A stretch of DNA of 64,000 bases from Vibrio coralliilyticus (GCF_024449095.1 NZ_CP024627.1:1364001-1428000), one strand, 5' to 3'; counted from the stretch's first letter, positions 9,089-18,564 are shown. Numbers and translations: made by a program. Notes: generated by a model from the sequence alone, not told the origin.

Positions 9089-9571
9089 ATGGAAAGTATC
9101 ATCAAACAAGCAATTGAATTGCGGAAACAGGGTAAGTATCAAGAGTCGAGAGCTTTGCTAAAAACGCTGCTAAACGATGAAACTTGTTCTGCTAAAGCTC
9201 ATTTGCAAATTGCTTGGTCATACGACAACGAAGGTAAAGAGTAAGAAGCGATTACTCATTATCTGTCATCTCTTTCAGGTCTTTTATCGTCGGTAGATAG
9301 GTTTGATGCTTTGTTTGGGCTAGCGAGTACTTATCGAAGCCTTGGCATGTATTCGGAGGCTTTAAGCTACTTTGAGCAAACTCTAAGAGAGTACCCTAGT
9401 TCCATTGAAATTCAGCCTTTCTATGCCATGTGTCTCTACAACTTGGGACGCCATAAAGAAGCAACATCATTACTACTCGAACTTTTAGTATCAACCACGA
9501 ACAGTGATGCAATTAAAGAGTATCAGCGAGCTATTTCTTTATACGCAGAAGATTTAGATAGAAAGTGGTAA
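9089..9571 (+). pseudogene. Tetratricopeptide-repeat protein with in-frame stop
   Basis: ATG at 9089 follows GAGGAAAATT. The frame reads MESIIKQAIELRKQGKYQES and continues to codon 52, a TAA at 9242-9244. It then continues in the same frame as EAITHYLSSL... to 9571. TPR-like helices are visible on both sides (KYQESRALLKTLL, EAITHYLSSL, MYSEALSYFEQTLREYP, GRHKEATSLLLELL). Without the stop the protein would be 160 residues. A single base change explains the break. A readthrough or sequencing error is possible. Confidence 0.8.
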
Positions 9572-9583
9572 AACGAAACACGC

Positions 9584-9712
9584 TTATAACAAGCAATTTA
9601 AGAGGGATTCACAACGTTCGGCATTTTTGCTTCTACTTCAAATTTAGTGTTTATGGCAAAATGCTTTAGGTTTGGGTGGTAGCGTTGTTCACCCCTTAAT
9701 TGGGCGTTAGGT
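9584..9712 (+). repeat. attC site, long type
   Basis: TTATAAC to GTTAGGT; arms AAGCAATTTAAGAGGGATTC and CACCCCTTAATTGGGCGTT. Confidence 0.87.
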
Positions 9713-10184
9713 TGCTTTGGATTTGTACGGTTTTTTAGTTTGGCAGTCAGCCACTTCAATAATCGTATTTGTAGTGAATCTCAGCGGCCATGTGGCTCGA
9801 ACTTTTTCAGGTGAAGGTTTCATTCAACTGCCAAGTTTTGACGTTAGTGATTGAGTGTTTTCTGTTTTTAAGTGCTCTTGTCCAAGTTTACTCATTGAAA
9901 GTACGCTCTCTCAATTTGGTTAGCTTTTTGGCTTCAGCGAGCCACCGCAAAAACAGTGACGTGGTTATTATCCAGCTTTGTTGGTTGTTGCGGTGCAGTT
10001 GGCCTTGGTGTTTCATGGGTTAGTCCTATAGCTTAAGCGAGCAAAAGCGTTTGTAATGAGCATACCTAACCATCCGCTCAAGACGGACAACCAACGCTTA
10101 GCGGTTTTGTATCTGGTTGTGCTCAGTGTTTACGGTGGTTTGTTTGAGCTTTGTGGTATCGTTGGTAGCCGCTTAGCAAGGGTG
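9707..10184 (+). repeat. Gene-less cassette A1 (attC 10064-10190)
   Basis: First of 24 family A cassettes. Body landmarks: TTAGGTTGCTTT at the left end, AGCCAC/GTGGCT hairpin arms, CACCGCAA at 9943-9950 pairing with TTGCGGTG at 9988-9995, then GCATACCTAAC. Frames differ between copies and are broken by stops, so it is judged non-coding. See the findings. Confidence 0.85.
10005..10032 (+). promoter_or_regulatory. Candidate outward promoter of family A cassettes (A1 example)
   Basis: TTGGTG, 16 bases, then TATAGC, placed about 30 bases before the attC and pointing into the next cassette. The same arrangement is kept in most family A copies, sometimes as TTTAGTG or TATAGT. It is a weak match to sigma-70 elements; activity is inference. 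Confidence 0.35.
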
Positions 10185-10663
10185 TTAGGTTGCTTTGGGC
10201 TTGTGCGGTTTTTTAGTTTGGCAATCAGCCACTTCAATAAACTTGTTTATCGCGAATCTTAGTGGCCATGTGGCTCGAACTTATTCAGGTGAAGGTTTCA
10301 TTCAACTGGTCAGCTTTGACGTTAGTGATTGAGTGTTTTCTATTTTTAAGTGCTCCTGCCCAAGTTTATTCATTGGAAGCTCGTTATCACAATTTGGTTA
10401 GCTTTTTTGCTTCAGTGAACCACCGCAAAAAATAGTGATGTGGTTACTATTCAGCTTCGGTGGCGATTGCGGTACAGTTGGCTTTGGTGTTTTATGGGGG
10501 AGTCCTATAGCACCAACGAGCAAAGGGAGTCGAAATAAGCATACCTAACCATCCGCTCAAGACGGACAACCAACGCTTGGCGGTTTTGTGTCTAGTTGGG
10601 TATCGTGTTTACGGTGGTTTGTTTGAGTTTTGTGGTATTGTTGGTAGCCGCTTAGTAAGGGCG
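10185..10663 (+). repeat. Gene-less cassette A2 (attC 10543-10669)
   Basis: Directly follows A1. Same body, with GAACCACCGC and TTGCGGTACAG, so one pair of the long stem is lost. Core GTTATGT. Confidence 0.85.
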
Positions 10664-11143
10664 TTATGTTGCAGCAAGATAGAGTTCTTTTTTGGTTTGT
10701 TGGTTCAGCGTTCGCTGCGAGTTTCTTGGTAGTTTCTGCATGTCCACAAGATTCCAGATTTTAATCTCTGTTGAAAAGCCGCTTTCTGTCTTCCACACAG
10801 GCTAATCCGCCGTTTGCATCCTGTTCCCAAGTGGGTTTAGTGTTACGGCAATTAGCTGGTAATTGGCTTCAGCGGGGCGGCCCTTCTTTGTTTTAGTTGG
10901 CTGTGTCGTTGTTGTTAGGTTTCTTCTATAAGTTTCATTGGGTTGCTGCATACTGGTTTGTTGTGTTTAGTGGTCACAATAAGCCCATGGCTTGCGGTGA
11001 GTGTGTTGGTTGTCTTAGGCTTCCATAACCAAGCGTTTAATTGGACAACCAACGCTTGGCAGTTTTGGCTCACAGTTTAGTTTTTGTGTTTATGGCACAA
11101 TGGTTTAAGTTTGTGGCAGCGTTGCTTGCCCATTAACGCGGCG
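10664..11143 (+). repeat. Gene-less cassette B1 (attC 11023-11149)
   Basis: No credible frame on either strand. It is clearly homologous to 24302-24780 (B2): both start with GCAGCAAGAT, share AAAAGCCGCTTT, CCCAAGTGGGTTT and GGGGCGGCCCTTCTTTG, and use the attC beginning CCATAACCAAGCGTTTAATT. Unrelated to family A, although almost the same length. Confidence 0.8.
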
Positions 11144-11164
11144 TTATGTTTCTAGAAGGTTTAA

Positions 11165-11578
11165 ATGAAAGCTCACAATGATAAAGCTCTGAGACAGATA
11201 TACTCAGTGCGTTTAATGTCCAATCATAAGTGGAAGAAGCTCTTCCTTACAATGGCAGAGTATGGAGCAGATTTTTCTGGTATTGAGTATCATTTTACGG
11301 ATACCGAAAAAGTTTTCTTTGGTAATGCCCCTAGTAACCAACAGGTATGGGATTCGGCAATTGGTGACCCAGTTAAAGGCTGTGGTGGGCCTGTCGAGTA
11401 CAAGCATATTGAACGAATATTCATCCCAAGAACTTATTCATATCATACTTATAAAAATGCTCCTATTTCATACCGTGAGCTGAATTTAGATAAGTTTCTG
11501 ATGGAGCTCTACAAGGTCGGTGAGTTTCCGGTAGTGATTGGTGAGAAGGGTATCGAAATCTTAGGCTACGAAACATAA
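11165..11578 (+). CDS. Hypothetical protein (possibly DUF6678-like)
   Basis: 137 residues, ATG after GAAGGTTTAA. LMSNHKWKKLFLTMAEYG near residues 18-35 and a later GGPVEYKHIERIFIPRT resemble what I remember of the DUF6678 family; this is uncertain. No signal peptide. Soluble, basic at the N-terminus. The cassette lies between B1 and a run of three family A cassettes. Confidence 0.6.
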   Translation: MKAHNDKALRQIYSVRLMSNHKWKKLFLTMAEYGADFSGIEYHFTDTEKVFFGNAPSNQQVWDSAIGDPVKGCGGPVEYKHIERIFIPRTYSYHTYKNAPISYRELNLDKFLMELYKVGEFPVVIGEKGIEILGYET

Positions 11579-11698
11579 CAAACAATTTAAGAGTGATTCA
11601 GCACGCTCAGCACTTTTGGTTTCAATTTAGTTAAATGTTTACGGCGTCCTAGTTAAGTGTAGTGATCGCGTGCTTCACACCTTAATTGGGCGTTAGGT
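11573..11698 (+). repeat. attC site, long type
   Basis: ACATAAC to GTTAGGT; right arm CACACCTTAATTGGGCGTT. Confidence 0.87.
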
Positions 11699-12170
11699 TG
11701 CTTTGGGTTTGTACGGTTTTTTAGTTTGGCAGTCAGCCACTTCAATAATCGTATTTGTCTCGAATTTAAACGGCCATGTGGCCCTAACTTTTTCTGGTGA
11801 AAGATTCATTTAATTAGTAATCTTTGGCGTCAGTGGTTGAGTGTTTTCTGGTTTGAAGTGCGCTTGGTTAAGTTTGTTCGTTGTAAGTTCGCTATCTCCA
11901 TCCGGTTATTTTTTTTGCTTCAGTGAACCACCGCAAAAACAGTGACGTGGTTGTTGTTCGGCTTTGGTGGTTATTGCGGTGCATTGAGCTTTGTAGTTTC
12001 ATGGCTTAGTCGTATAGCTCAAGCTAGCAAAGGTGTTTGTAGTGAGCATACCTAACCATCCGCTCAAGACGGACAACCAACGCTTGGTGGTTTTGTATCT
12101 GGTTGTGCTCAGTGTTTACGGTGGTTTGTTTGAGTTTTGTGTTATTGTTGGTAGCCGCTTAGCAAGGGCG
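11693..12170 (+). repeat. Gene-less cassette A3 (attC 12050-12176)
   Basis: Family A body. The -35-like element is TTGTAG here and the region before -10 reads TTAGTCG. Starts a run of three family A cassettes. Confidence 0.85.
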
Positions 12171-12644
12171 TTAGGTTGCTTTAATTTTGTACGGTTTTTA
12201 TTGTTGTACTCAGCCACTTTGAATCTTTCTTTGTCGCTAGTATCAGCGGCTATGTGGCTAGAACTTTTTCAGGTGAAGGTTTCATTCAACTGGCAAGCTT
12301 TGATGTTAGTGGCTGAGTGTTTTCTGGTTTTAAGTGCTTTGGTCAAGTTTGTTCGTTGAAAGTTCATTCTCTCAATTTGGTTAGCTTTTTGACTTCAGTA
12401 AACCACCGCAAAATAGTGACGTGGTTGTTTATTCAGCTTCGATGGTGATTGCGGTGCAGTTAGCTTTAGTGTTTCATCGTTTAGTCCTATAGCTTCAGTG
12501 AGCAAAGCGTTTGTAATGAGCATACCTAACCATCAGCTCAAGACGGACAACCAACGCCTGGCGGTTTTGTGTCTGGTTGTGTTTGGTGTTTACGGTGGTT
12601 TGCTGGAGTTTTGTGGTATCGTTGGTAGCCGCTTAGCAAGGGCG
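12171..12644 (+). repeat. Gene-less cassette A4 (attC 12524-12650)
   Basis: Middle of the A3-A4-A5 run. Retains GAACTTTTTCAGGTGAAGG and the CACCGCAA/TTGCGGTG pair. Confidence 0.85.
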
Positions 12645-13120
12645 TTAGGTTGCTTTAAGCTTGTGTGGTTTGTGGTATTGCAATCAGCCACTTCAATTGT
12701 CTTATTCGTCACAAATTTGAGCGGCCACGTGGCTCGAACTTTTTCAGGTGAAGGCTTCATTCAACTGGCAAGCTTGGATGTTAGTGGCTGAGTGTTTTTC
12801 GTTTTAAGTGCTCTTGGTCAAGTTTGTTCGTTGAAAGTTCGCTATATACATCCGGTTAGTTTTTTTGCTTCAGTGAACCACCGCAAAAATGGTGACGTGG
12901 CTGTTATTCAGCTTCGGTGGTTATTGCGGTGCAGTTAGCTTTGGTGCTTCATGGGTTAGTCCTATAGCTCAAGTTAGCTAAAGTGTTCGTAGTGAGCATA
13001 CCTAACCATCAGCTCAAGACGGACAACCAACGCTTGGCGATTTTGTGTCTGGTTATGTTTAGTGTTTACGGTGGTTTGCTGTAGTTTTGTGTTATTGTTG
13101 GTCGCCGCTTAGCAAGGGCG
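12645..13120 (+). repeat. Gene-less cassette A5 (attC 13000-13126)
   Basis: End of the run. Core is GTTACAT. It lies directly upstream of a secreted-protein cassette, so its outward promoter candidate would drive that gene. Confidence 0.85.
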
Positions 13121-13183
13121 TTACATTTTTAGATCGAAATATCGTAAGTTTTATTTTTTAAAATATTTCAAGGAACTAAGGTT

Positions 13184-13534
13184 ATGAAGGTTTTACCTCT
13201 AATTTTGTTTGTATTGGTGTTTACATCGGTATCTGCATCTGCAAATCCGGGGAGTTGGATGCCTACAGCAAAAAAGATATCTAGCATTATTGTGGAAGGT
13301 GATGAAAACGGAAGAGCATTGATAATCATAGAGGGTGGAGTGCCTAGTGATTTCATCCCTTCGGAGTGTCGTGCAGGAAGTGACAGCACGTATAACACTG
13401 TGTTTTTAAACACGCACAAAGGTAGAGGTATATATTCTATGGCGTTAACTGCATATAGTGCCGGAAAACCCGTGAAATTGGCTTTATCATGTACTGGGAA
13501 CCGTCCCTTAATTACTCATATTTGGCTAATGTAA
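13184..13534 (+). CDS. Small secreted protein, copy 1
   Basis: 116 residues with a signal peptide (MKVLPLILFVLVFTSVSASA). The mature part has a single conserved domain with two cysteines (SECRAG and LSCTGN), expected to be a disulfide in the periplasm. The segment YSMALTAYSAGKPVKLALSCTG is a pattern shared with the protein at 15562. A near-identical copy lies at 42627-42977, including about 60 bases of upstream sequence. Function unknown. Confidence 0.75.
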   Translation: MKVLPLILFVLVFTSVSASANPGSWMPTAKKISSIIVEGDENGRALIIIEGGVPSDFIPSECRAGSDSTYNTVFLNTHKGRGIYSMALTAYSAGKPVKLALSCTGNRPLITHIWLM

Positions 13535-13656
13535 CAAAGCATTTAAGAGTGATTCTCAACGCTTGGCATTTTTCATTCCATCGTTGGGCTTTGTGTTTAC
13601 GGCGGTATGGTTTAGCTTTGTTGTAGCGTTGCTCACACCTTAATGCGGCGTTAGGT
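13529..13656 (+). repeat. attC site, long type
   Basis: ATGTAAC to GTTAGGT. The outer 7-mer includes the stop codon of the gene. Confidence 0.87.
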
Positions 13657-14128
13657 TGCCTTAAGCTTGTACGGTTTTTTAGTTTGGCGTTCAGCCACTT
13701 CGAATCCTTTTATTGTCGCTAGTTTCAGCGGTCATGTGGCTCGAACATTTTTAGGTGAAAGTTTCATTCAACTGGCAAGCTCTGGCGTCAGTGGCTGAGT
13801 GCTTTCTGTTTTTAAGTGCTCCTGCCCAAGTTTATTCATTGGAAGTTCGTTTTCTCAACTTGGTTAGTTTTTGGGCTTCAGCGAACCACCGCAAAAATAG
13901 TGACGTGGTTGTTATTCAGCTTAGGTGGTTATTGCGGTGCAGCTAGCTTTGGTGTTTTATGATTTAGTCCTATAGCTTAAGCGAACAGAGATGCTCGTAA
14001 TGAGCATACCTAACCATCAGCTCAAGACGGACAACCAACGCTTGGCGGTTTTGTGTCTAGTTGGGTATCGTGTTTACGGTGGTTTATCTGAGTTTTGTGG
14101 TATCGTTGGTTGCCGCTTAGCAAGGGCG
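13651..14128 (+). repeat. Gene-less cassette A6 (attC 14008-14134)
   Basis: Family A. Long stem intact (CACCGCAA/TTGCGGTG). Followed at once by A7. Confidence 0.85.
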
Positions 14129-14601
14129 TTAGGTTGCTTTAAGCTTGTACGGTTTTTTAGTCTTGATATCAGCCACTTCAATAATCTTATTTTTCGCTAA
14201 TTTCAGCAGCTACGTGGCTCGAAGATTTTCAGGTGAAAGTTTCATTTAGTTGGCAAGCTTTGACGTTAGTGGCTGAGGCTTTTCTGTTTTAAGTGCTTTT
14301 GGCCAAGTTTGTTCGTTGAAAGTTCGTTATCTCTATCCGGTTAGTTTTTTGCTTCAGTGAACCACCGCAAAAAAGTGATGATTGCTATTCAGTTTTGGTG
14401 GTGATTACGGTGCAGTTGGCTTTGGTGTTTCATGGCTTAGCCCTATAGCATCAACGAGCAAAGGAACTCGAAATGAGCATACCTAACAATCCGCTCAAGA
14501 CGGACAACCAACGCTTGGCGGTTTTGTGTCTAGTTGGGTATCGTGTTTACGGTGGTTTGTCTGAGTTTTGTGGTATCGTTGGTTGCCGCTTAGCAAGGGC
14601 G
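14129..14601 (+). repeat. Gene-less cassette A7 (attC 14481-14607)
   Basis: Family A. Long stem weakened (CACCGCAA versus TTACGGTG). Core GTTATGG. Lies upstream of the cupin cassette. Confidence 0.85.
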
Positions 14602-14652
14602 TTATGGCGCTTTACGGACCTGCGGAAAATAATCAGAAAGGAATTCGGAAAA

Positions 14653-15003
14653 ATGATACGTAATTTTTACACTTGTGACAAAGAAGTCGACGAAAATAGC
14701 CATGATGGAGAAGGTTCGATTGGTATCTATCGTGCATTTAGGCGTAAAGATTTCGATGGTGCTTGGGATTTTGCTATCCGTGTAGTGATGCCACCAGGAA
14801 GTTCTATGGGTGAGCATACTCACGAAGACGATGAAGAAATGTATATCATTTTGAAAGGTGAAGGCACTATGACCATTGAAGGTGAGGAAAGAAAAGTGAC
14901 TTCAGGAGATATGATAGTTAATAAACGTTTTGGTACTCACGGTCTGGTTAATACATCCGCTAATGAAATTGAGTTACTCATCATTCAAGCAAGTCTAAAA
15001 TAA
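14653..15003 (+). CDS. Cupin-domain protein
   Basis: 116 residues from ATG at 14653 after AAAGGAATTCGGAAAA. Cupin motif 1 is PGSSMGEHTHEDDEEMYIILKG (His, His and Glu metal ligands), and motif 2 is SGDMIVNKRFGTHGLVN (His ligand). A single-domain small cupin, so a metal-binding beta barrel. Substrate unknown. Upstream in-frame extension runs through family A sequence and is rejected. Confidence 0.82.
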   Translation: MIRNFYTCDKEVDENSHDGEGSIGIYRAFRRKDFDGAWDFAIRVVMPPGSSMGEHTHEDDEEMYIILKGEGTMTIEGEERKVTSGDMIVNKRFGTHGLVNTSANEIELLIIQASLK

Positions 15004-15007
15004 ATCA

Positions 15008-15136
15008 CCATAACAAAGCGTTCAAGAGGGACTCTCAACGCTTGGCGGTTTTGGTTCAAAGTTTGGTTTATGTGTTTACGGCACAATGACTTAAGTTGGG
15101 TGGAATGCGTTGTCGCCCCTTAACGCGGCGTTATAT
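15008..15136 (+). repeat. attC site, long type
   Basis: CCATAAC to GTTATAT; arms AAAGCGTTCAAGAGGGACTC and CGCCCCTTAACGCGGCGTT. Confidence 0.87.
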
Positions 15137-15150
15137 ATTCTAGGGCTTTT

Positions 15151-15426
15151 ATGAAATTTAGAAACGATTATGGCGTGTTTGTGTGCACGCATGTATTTGA
15201 GAAAACTAGGCCAGTGCTCTTTTCTGTAAGAGATTTTGATGGAGACTGGCAGTTTCTGTGTGGTATTGACGGTTGCGTCGAAAGCGGTCGCCCCCATCAT
15301 ATTGGTGTGGGGCACCTAGTGGCTGAGGATGCAACCATTAATGATTTGACGGCACTGGAACCAGGTACCTGTGCAAGGCGTTCTGCTTTGGGTTCACAAT
15401 GGGTGGTCGGTAAACTAGAAGAATGA
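15151..15426 (+). CDS. Small DUF2185/Imm33-like protein, copy 1
   Basis: 91 residues. VFVCTHVFEKTRPVLFSVRD followed by GDWQFLCGIDG resembles the start of DUF2185 (immunity protein 33) domains, which share a cysteine then RPV...R and W.F..G; the match is by eye. A second copy at 62493-62762 lacks two codons (Ile-Asn after ATIN's Thr) and has P-to-S and V-to-A changes. Possible orphan immunity protein. Weak ribosome binding site TAGGG. Confidence 0.65.
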   Translation: MKFRNDYGVFVCTHVFEKTRPVLFSVRDFDGDWQFLCGIDGCVESGRPHHIGVGHLVAEDATINDLTALEPGTCARRSALGSQWVVGKLEE

Positions 15427-15428
15427 AT

Positions 15429-15525
15429 ATATAACAAAGCATTTAAGAGTGATTCGCAACGCTTGGCAGTTTCGCTTCGCTCAAGTATAGCCAAGCGTCG
15501 CTCACACCTTAATGCGGCGTTATGT
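15429..15525 (+). repeat. attC site, short palindromic type
   Basis: 97 bp; ATATAAC to GTTATGT. The second copy of the same gene has a different, long attC. Confidence 0.9.
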
Positions 15526-15561
15526 TTTATTGGAAATTATGTAAATTACTGAGAGTTTTAA

Positions 15562-15882
15562 ATGAAGAAACTATTATTGTTCACGCTTACTGCTTTAGTA
15601 TCTTCTAGCGCTTTTTCTGGGGCTTGGAATACTGCGGGGCTTATTACGAAAGTGTATCCAAAGCCAAGTCGAAATGGGATTTATTTTGTTCATGAAAGCC
15701 AGGTCGAGAATGATTGTAAAAATAATGCCTACTTATTTTTGAAGGCAGATGACAATTTGTTTAAAGAAACTTATTCTCTATTGCTTTCTGCTTATGCTTC
15801 GGGGAAAACAGTAAAGATATATGCTGAAGGTTGCCAAACAGGATATGATTATCCGTTAATTAAAGAGGTGTTAGCTGAATAG
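15562..15882 (+). CDS. Small secreted protein, unknown
   Basis: 106 residues with a signal peptide (MKKLLLFTLTALVSSSAFS). Mature pattern: VENDCKNN, YSLLLSAYASGKTVKIYAEGC and a final YPLIKEV. Two cysteines could form one disulfide. The AYxSGKxVK motif followed by Cys links it to the paired proteins at 13184 and 42627, so these are probably one family despite low overall identity. Function unknown. Confidence 0.75.
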   Translation: MKKLLLFTLTALVSSSAFSGAWNTAGLITKVYPKPSRNGIYFVHESQVENDCKNNAYLFLKADDNLFKETYSLLLSAYASGKTVKIYAEGCQTGYDYPLIKEVLAE

Positions 15883-15899
15883 CGATAACTATTCAGACA

Positions 15900-16025
15900 A
15901 CATAACAAACTGTTTAAGAGGGATTCGCAACGCGTAGCATTTTCACTATGCGTTGGTTTTAGTGATTAAGGTGATTTGCGGTGGCATCGGTATTACGTTG
16001 CTCACCCCTTAACAGGGCGTTATGC
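15900..16025 (+). repeat. attC site, long type with ACGCGTAG centre
   Basis: ACATAAC to GTTATGC. Confidence 0.85.
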
Positions 16026-16039
16026 ATCATGGAGTAGCT

Positions 16040-16513
16040 GTGAAAATTAAAGATGATAAAAACAAATTCAAAGGCTTGAGTAACATTAAAAATGCATCTA
16101 CTTGGTTTGATGTTTTAAAAAGCGATGACCGGAGTGCGGTGCTTATTTCGTGCGCTGCATTTGACGCAAAACTTGAGAGAATACTTGATAATAGTTTCAA
16201 AAGTGGTGTTTCAAAAAAAGTAGTTAATCAGTTTGCCAAAAGGATTGATCTTTGTTTTGAGCTAGAGCTAATTTCTAAACAGGTGCAATCGGAGTTGCAC
16301 GCGTTGAGAGAAATTAGAAATGCTTTCGCCCACAACATATTTGGCTGTAGTTTCGAGAATCCAGATGTTCTCAACGAACTAGAAAAAGTCAAAAGTGCAG
16401 AGCTTGCTGGAGCATCTTTCAATGAGCCAAGAATATATTTTCATACCGCGGTTCTCATTCTAGATAATGCTCTTGAAACTGTAATTCAGCAAAACAGTGC
16501 AAGTGATGCATAA
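16040..16513 (+). CDS. MltR-like / HEPN-type helical protein
   Basis: 157 residues from GTG at 16040, five bases after GGAG; the ATG six codons upstream sits in the attC core. The pattern DDRSAVLISCAAFDAKLERIL, then FAKRIDLCFELELISKQVQSELHALREIRNAFAH, matches the mannitol repressor MltR family and related HEPN-like folds, including the R-N-x-F-A-H motif. Whether it acts on RNA or on a repressor pathway is not visible. Single gene in its cassette. Confidence 0.7.
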   Translation: MKIKDDKNKFKGLSNIKNASTWFDVLKSDDRSAVLISCAAFDAKLERILDNSFKSGVSKKVVNQFAKRIDLCFELELISKQVQSELHALREIRNAFAHNIFGCSFENPDVLNELEKVKSAELAGASFNEPRIYFHTAVLILDNALETVIQQNSASDA

Positions 16514-16633
16514 CAAATTGTTCAAGAGGGATTCGCAACGCGTGGCATTTTTACTATGCGTTGAGTTTAGTGTTTAAGGTGGTCTGCGGCAGCTTCGGTA
16601 TTGCGTTGCTCACCCCTTAACAAGGCGTTATGA
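16508..16633 (+). repeat. attC site, long type with ACGCGTGG centre
   Basis: GCATAAC to GTTATGA; right arm CACCCCTTAACAAGGCGTT. Confidence 0.85.
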
Positions 16634-16651
16634 GTTTACGAGGTAATAAAA

Positions 16652-16945
16652 TTGATAAAGAAGTACGCAGGCATTAGTTGTTACGGTTCTTTTTTAGTAG
16701 CTGCCATTTTGAGCTATCTTCCCGTAGAGGGTTGGTTCGAGATAGTTTTAAAAACATTAGTATTGATGTTTATATTGCATATGATTGTGTATTCGTTTGT
16801 TGTGGCACTATCAGCAAAACGTACTCGTAATAAAGTTCTATTAGTCTTATTTGCAGTTTTATTTCCTGCTGCGTCTGGTTTTGTATTGTATTACTTTAAA
16901 GGCCGTCGAGAAGAGAAAGTGCTGACTGACACACCCAACTCATAA
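16652..16945 (+). CDS. Small membrane protein, copy 1 of an identical pair
   Basis: 97 residues from TTG with GAGGTAATAAAA upstream. Three hydrophobic segments near residues 7-24, 29-52 and 60-82, a basic loop AKRTRNK and a charged tail. The protein at 22205-22498 is identical, and the copy extends into the next cassette. No family recognised. Confidence 0.65.
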   Translation: MIKKYAGISCYGSFLVAAILSYLPVEGWFEIVLKTLVLMFILHMIVYSFVVALSAKRTRNKVLLVLFAVLFPAASGFVLYYFKGRREEKVLTDTPNS

Positions 16946-17036
16946 CAAAGCATTTAAGAGTGATTCGCAACGCTTGGCAGTTTCGCTTCGCTCAAGTATA
17001 GCCAAGCGCTGCTCACACCTTAATGCGGCGTTAGGT
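16940..17036 (+). repeat. attC site, short palindromic type
   Basis: 97 bp; TCATAAC to GTTAGGT. Part of the duplicated block. Confidence 0.9.
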
Positions 17037-17504
17037 TGCTTTAAGCTTGTACGGTTTTTTAGTCTTGAGATCAGCCACTTCAATAATCTTATTTTTCGCG
17101 AATTTCAGCAGCTACGTGGCTCGAAGATTTTCAGGTGAAAGTTTCTTTAACTGGCAAGCTTTGACGTTAGTGGTTGAGTGTTTTCTGGTTTTAAGTGCTC
17201 TTGGCCAATCTTGTTCGTTGAAAGTTCGCCATCTCAATTTGGTTAGTTTTTTGCTTCAGTAAACCACCGCAAAAAGTGATGTGATTGCCATTCAGTTTTG
17301 GTGGTTATTGCGGTGCAGTTGGCTTTGGTGATTCATGGGGGAGTCCTATAGTACCAGCGAGCAAAGGCACTCGAAATAAGCATACCTAACAATCCGCTCA
17401 AGACGGACAACCAACGCTTGGCGATTTTGTGTCTGGTTGAGTTTAGTGCTTACGGTGGTTTGTTGGAGTTTTGTGCTATTGTTGGTAGCCGCTTAGCAAG
17501 GGCG
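17031..17504 (+). repeat. Gene-less cassette A8 (attC 17384-17510)
   Basis: Family A. Identical to A11 up to about 17421, inside the left arm of the attC, after which the two diverge. -10-like element TATAGT. Confidence 0.85.
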
Positions 17505-17594
17505 TTATGCGTACTAATCAAAAACTTACTTTGCATGTTTATTTATACAGTTGTCTTGTGTATGCTCCGAATGTAATAAAAGGAGATGTACATC

Positions 17595-18005
17595 ATGACA
17601 ATAACATACGAAGCAAAAGTCCCTAGCCCATCAGAATTTTGCGAAATGAGAGTGAAGGCAGGTTTGTCTCCAAAGTCGTTAAAAGCTGCCACTATTGCTT
17701 TGCCAAATAGCTTGTACGCTATCTCGGTTCGAGATGATGATGTGCTAATTGCGATGGGGCGGGTAGTTGGAGACGGTGCATGTAACTTTGAAGTGGTGGA
17801 TGTTGCAGTTGATCCGAACTATCAAGGCCAAGGTTTAGGCCGGAAGGTCATGAAGTATATAGATAACTATTTGTCGTCAGTTGCTCTCGAAGGCTCTTAT
17901 GTTTCAATGATCGCAGATGAACCAGTGTTTTACGAGAAGTTAGGGTACAAACTTGTTTCTCCGTCCAGCCAAGGAATGACGAAGAAGTTTAAGCCGCACG
18001 CATAA
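17595..18005 (+). CDS. GNAT-family N-acetyltransferase
   Basis: 136 residues from ATG at 17595, nine bases after AGGAG; the ATG at 17586 touches that motif and is less likely. Motif A is VAVDPNYQGQGLGRKVMKYI (Q-x-x-G-x-G/A acetyl-CoA loop), preceded by strand DVLIAMGRVVGDG and followed by FYEKLGYKLV. A compact GNAT of the type often carried by integrons; substrate unknown. TTGTCT and TAATAA 17 bases apart lie at 17551-17579, but too close to the start for a normal leader. Confidence 0.85.
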   Translation: MTITYEAKVPSPSEFCEMRVKAGLSPKSLKAATIALPNSLYAISVRDDDVLIAMGRVVGDGACNFEVVDVAVDPNYQGQGLGRKVMKYIDNYLSSVALEGSYVSMIADEPVFYEKLGYKLVSPSSQGMTKKFKPHA

Positions 18006-18096
18006 CAAAGCATTTAAGAGTGATTCGCAACGCTTGGCGTTTTCGCTTCGCTCAAGTATAGCCAAGCGCCGCTCACACCTTAATGCGGCGTTAGGT
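18000..18096 (+). repeat. attC site, short palindromic type
   Basis: 97 bp; GCATAAC to GTTAGGT. Confidence 0.9.
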
Positions 18097-18564
18097 TGCT
18101 TTAGATTTGGTCGTTTTTTAGTTGGGCGTTCAGCCACTTCAACTCCCTTGTTTGTCATGAATTTAAGTGGGCATGTGGCTCGAATATTTTCATGCGAAAG
18201 TTTCAGTCAACTGGCAAGTTTTGACGTTAGTGGTTGAGGGTTTTCCGTTTTAAGTGCTTTTGGTCAAGTTTGTTCATTGAAAGTTCGCTATATACATCCG
18301 GTTAGTTTTTTGCTTCAGCGAACCACCGCAAAAATAGTGATGTGGTTGTTATTCATCTTTGGTGGTTGTTGCGGTGCAGTTAGCTTTGGTGTTTCATAGC
18401 TTAGTCTTATAGCACCAGCGAGCAAAGACTTCGTAATAAGCATACCTAACAATCTGCTCAAGACGGACAACCAACGCTTGGCGGTTTTGTGTTTGGTCGA
18501 GGTTGGTGTTTACGGTAGTTTGTTTGAGTTTTGTGGAATCGTTGGTAGCCGCTTAACAAGGGCG
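18091..18564 (+). repeat. Gene-less cassette A9 (attC 18444-18570)
   Basis: Family A. Left end reads GATTTGGTCG, a variant shared with A12 and A22. attC right arm CTTAACAAGGGCGTT. Confidence 0.85.

Noticed and set aside
17551..17579. TTGTCT-17-TAATAA as a promoter for the GNAT gene at 17595
   Set aside because: The -10 would be 15 bases before the start codon, placing the transcript start on or after the ribosome binding site.
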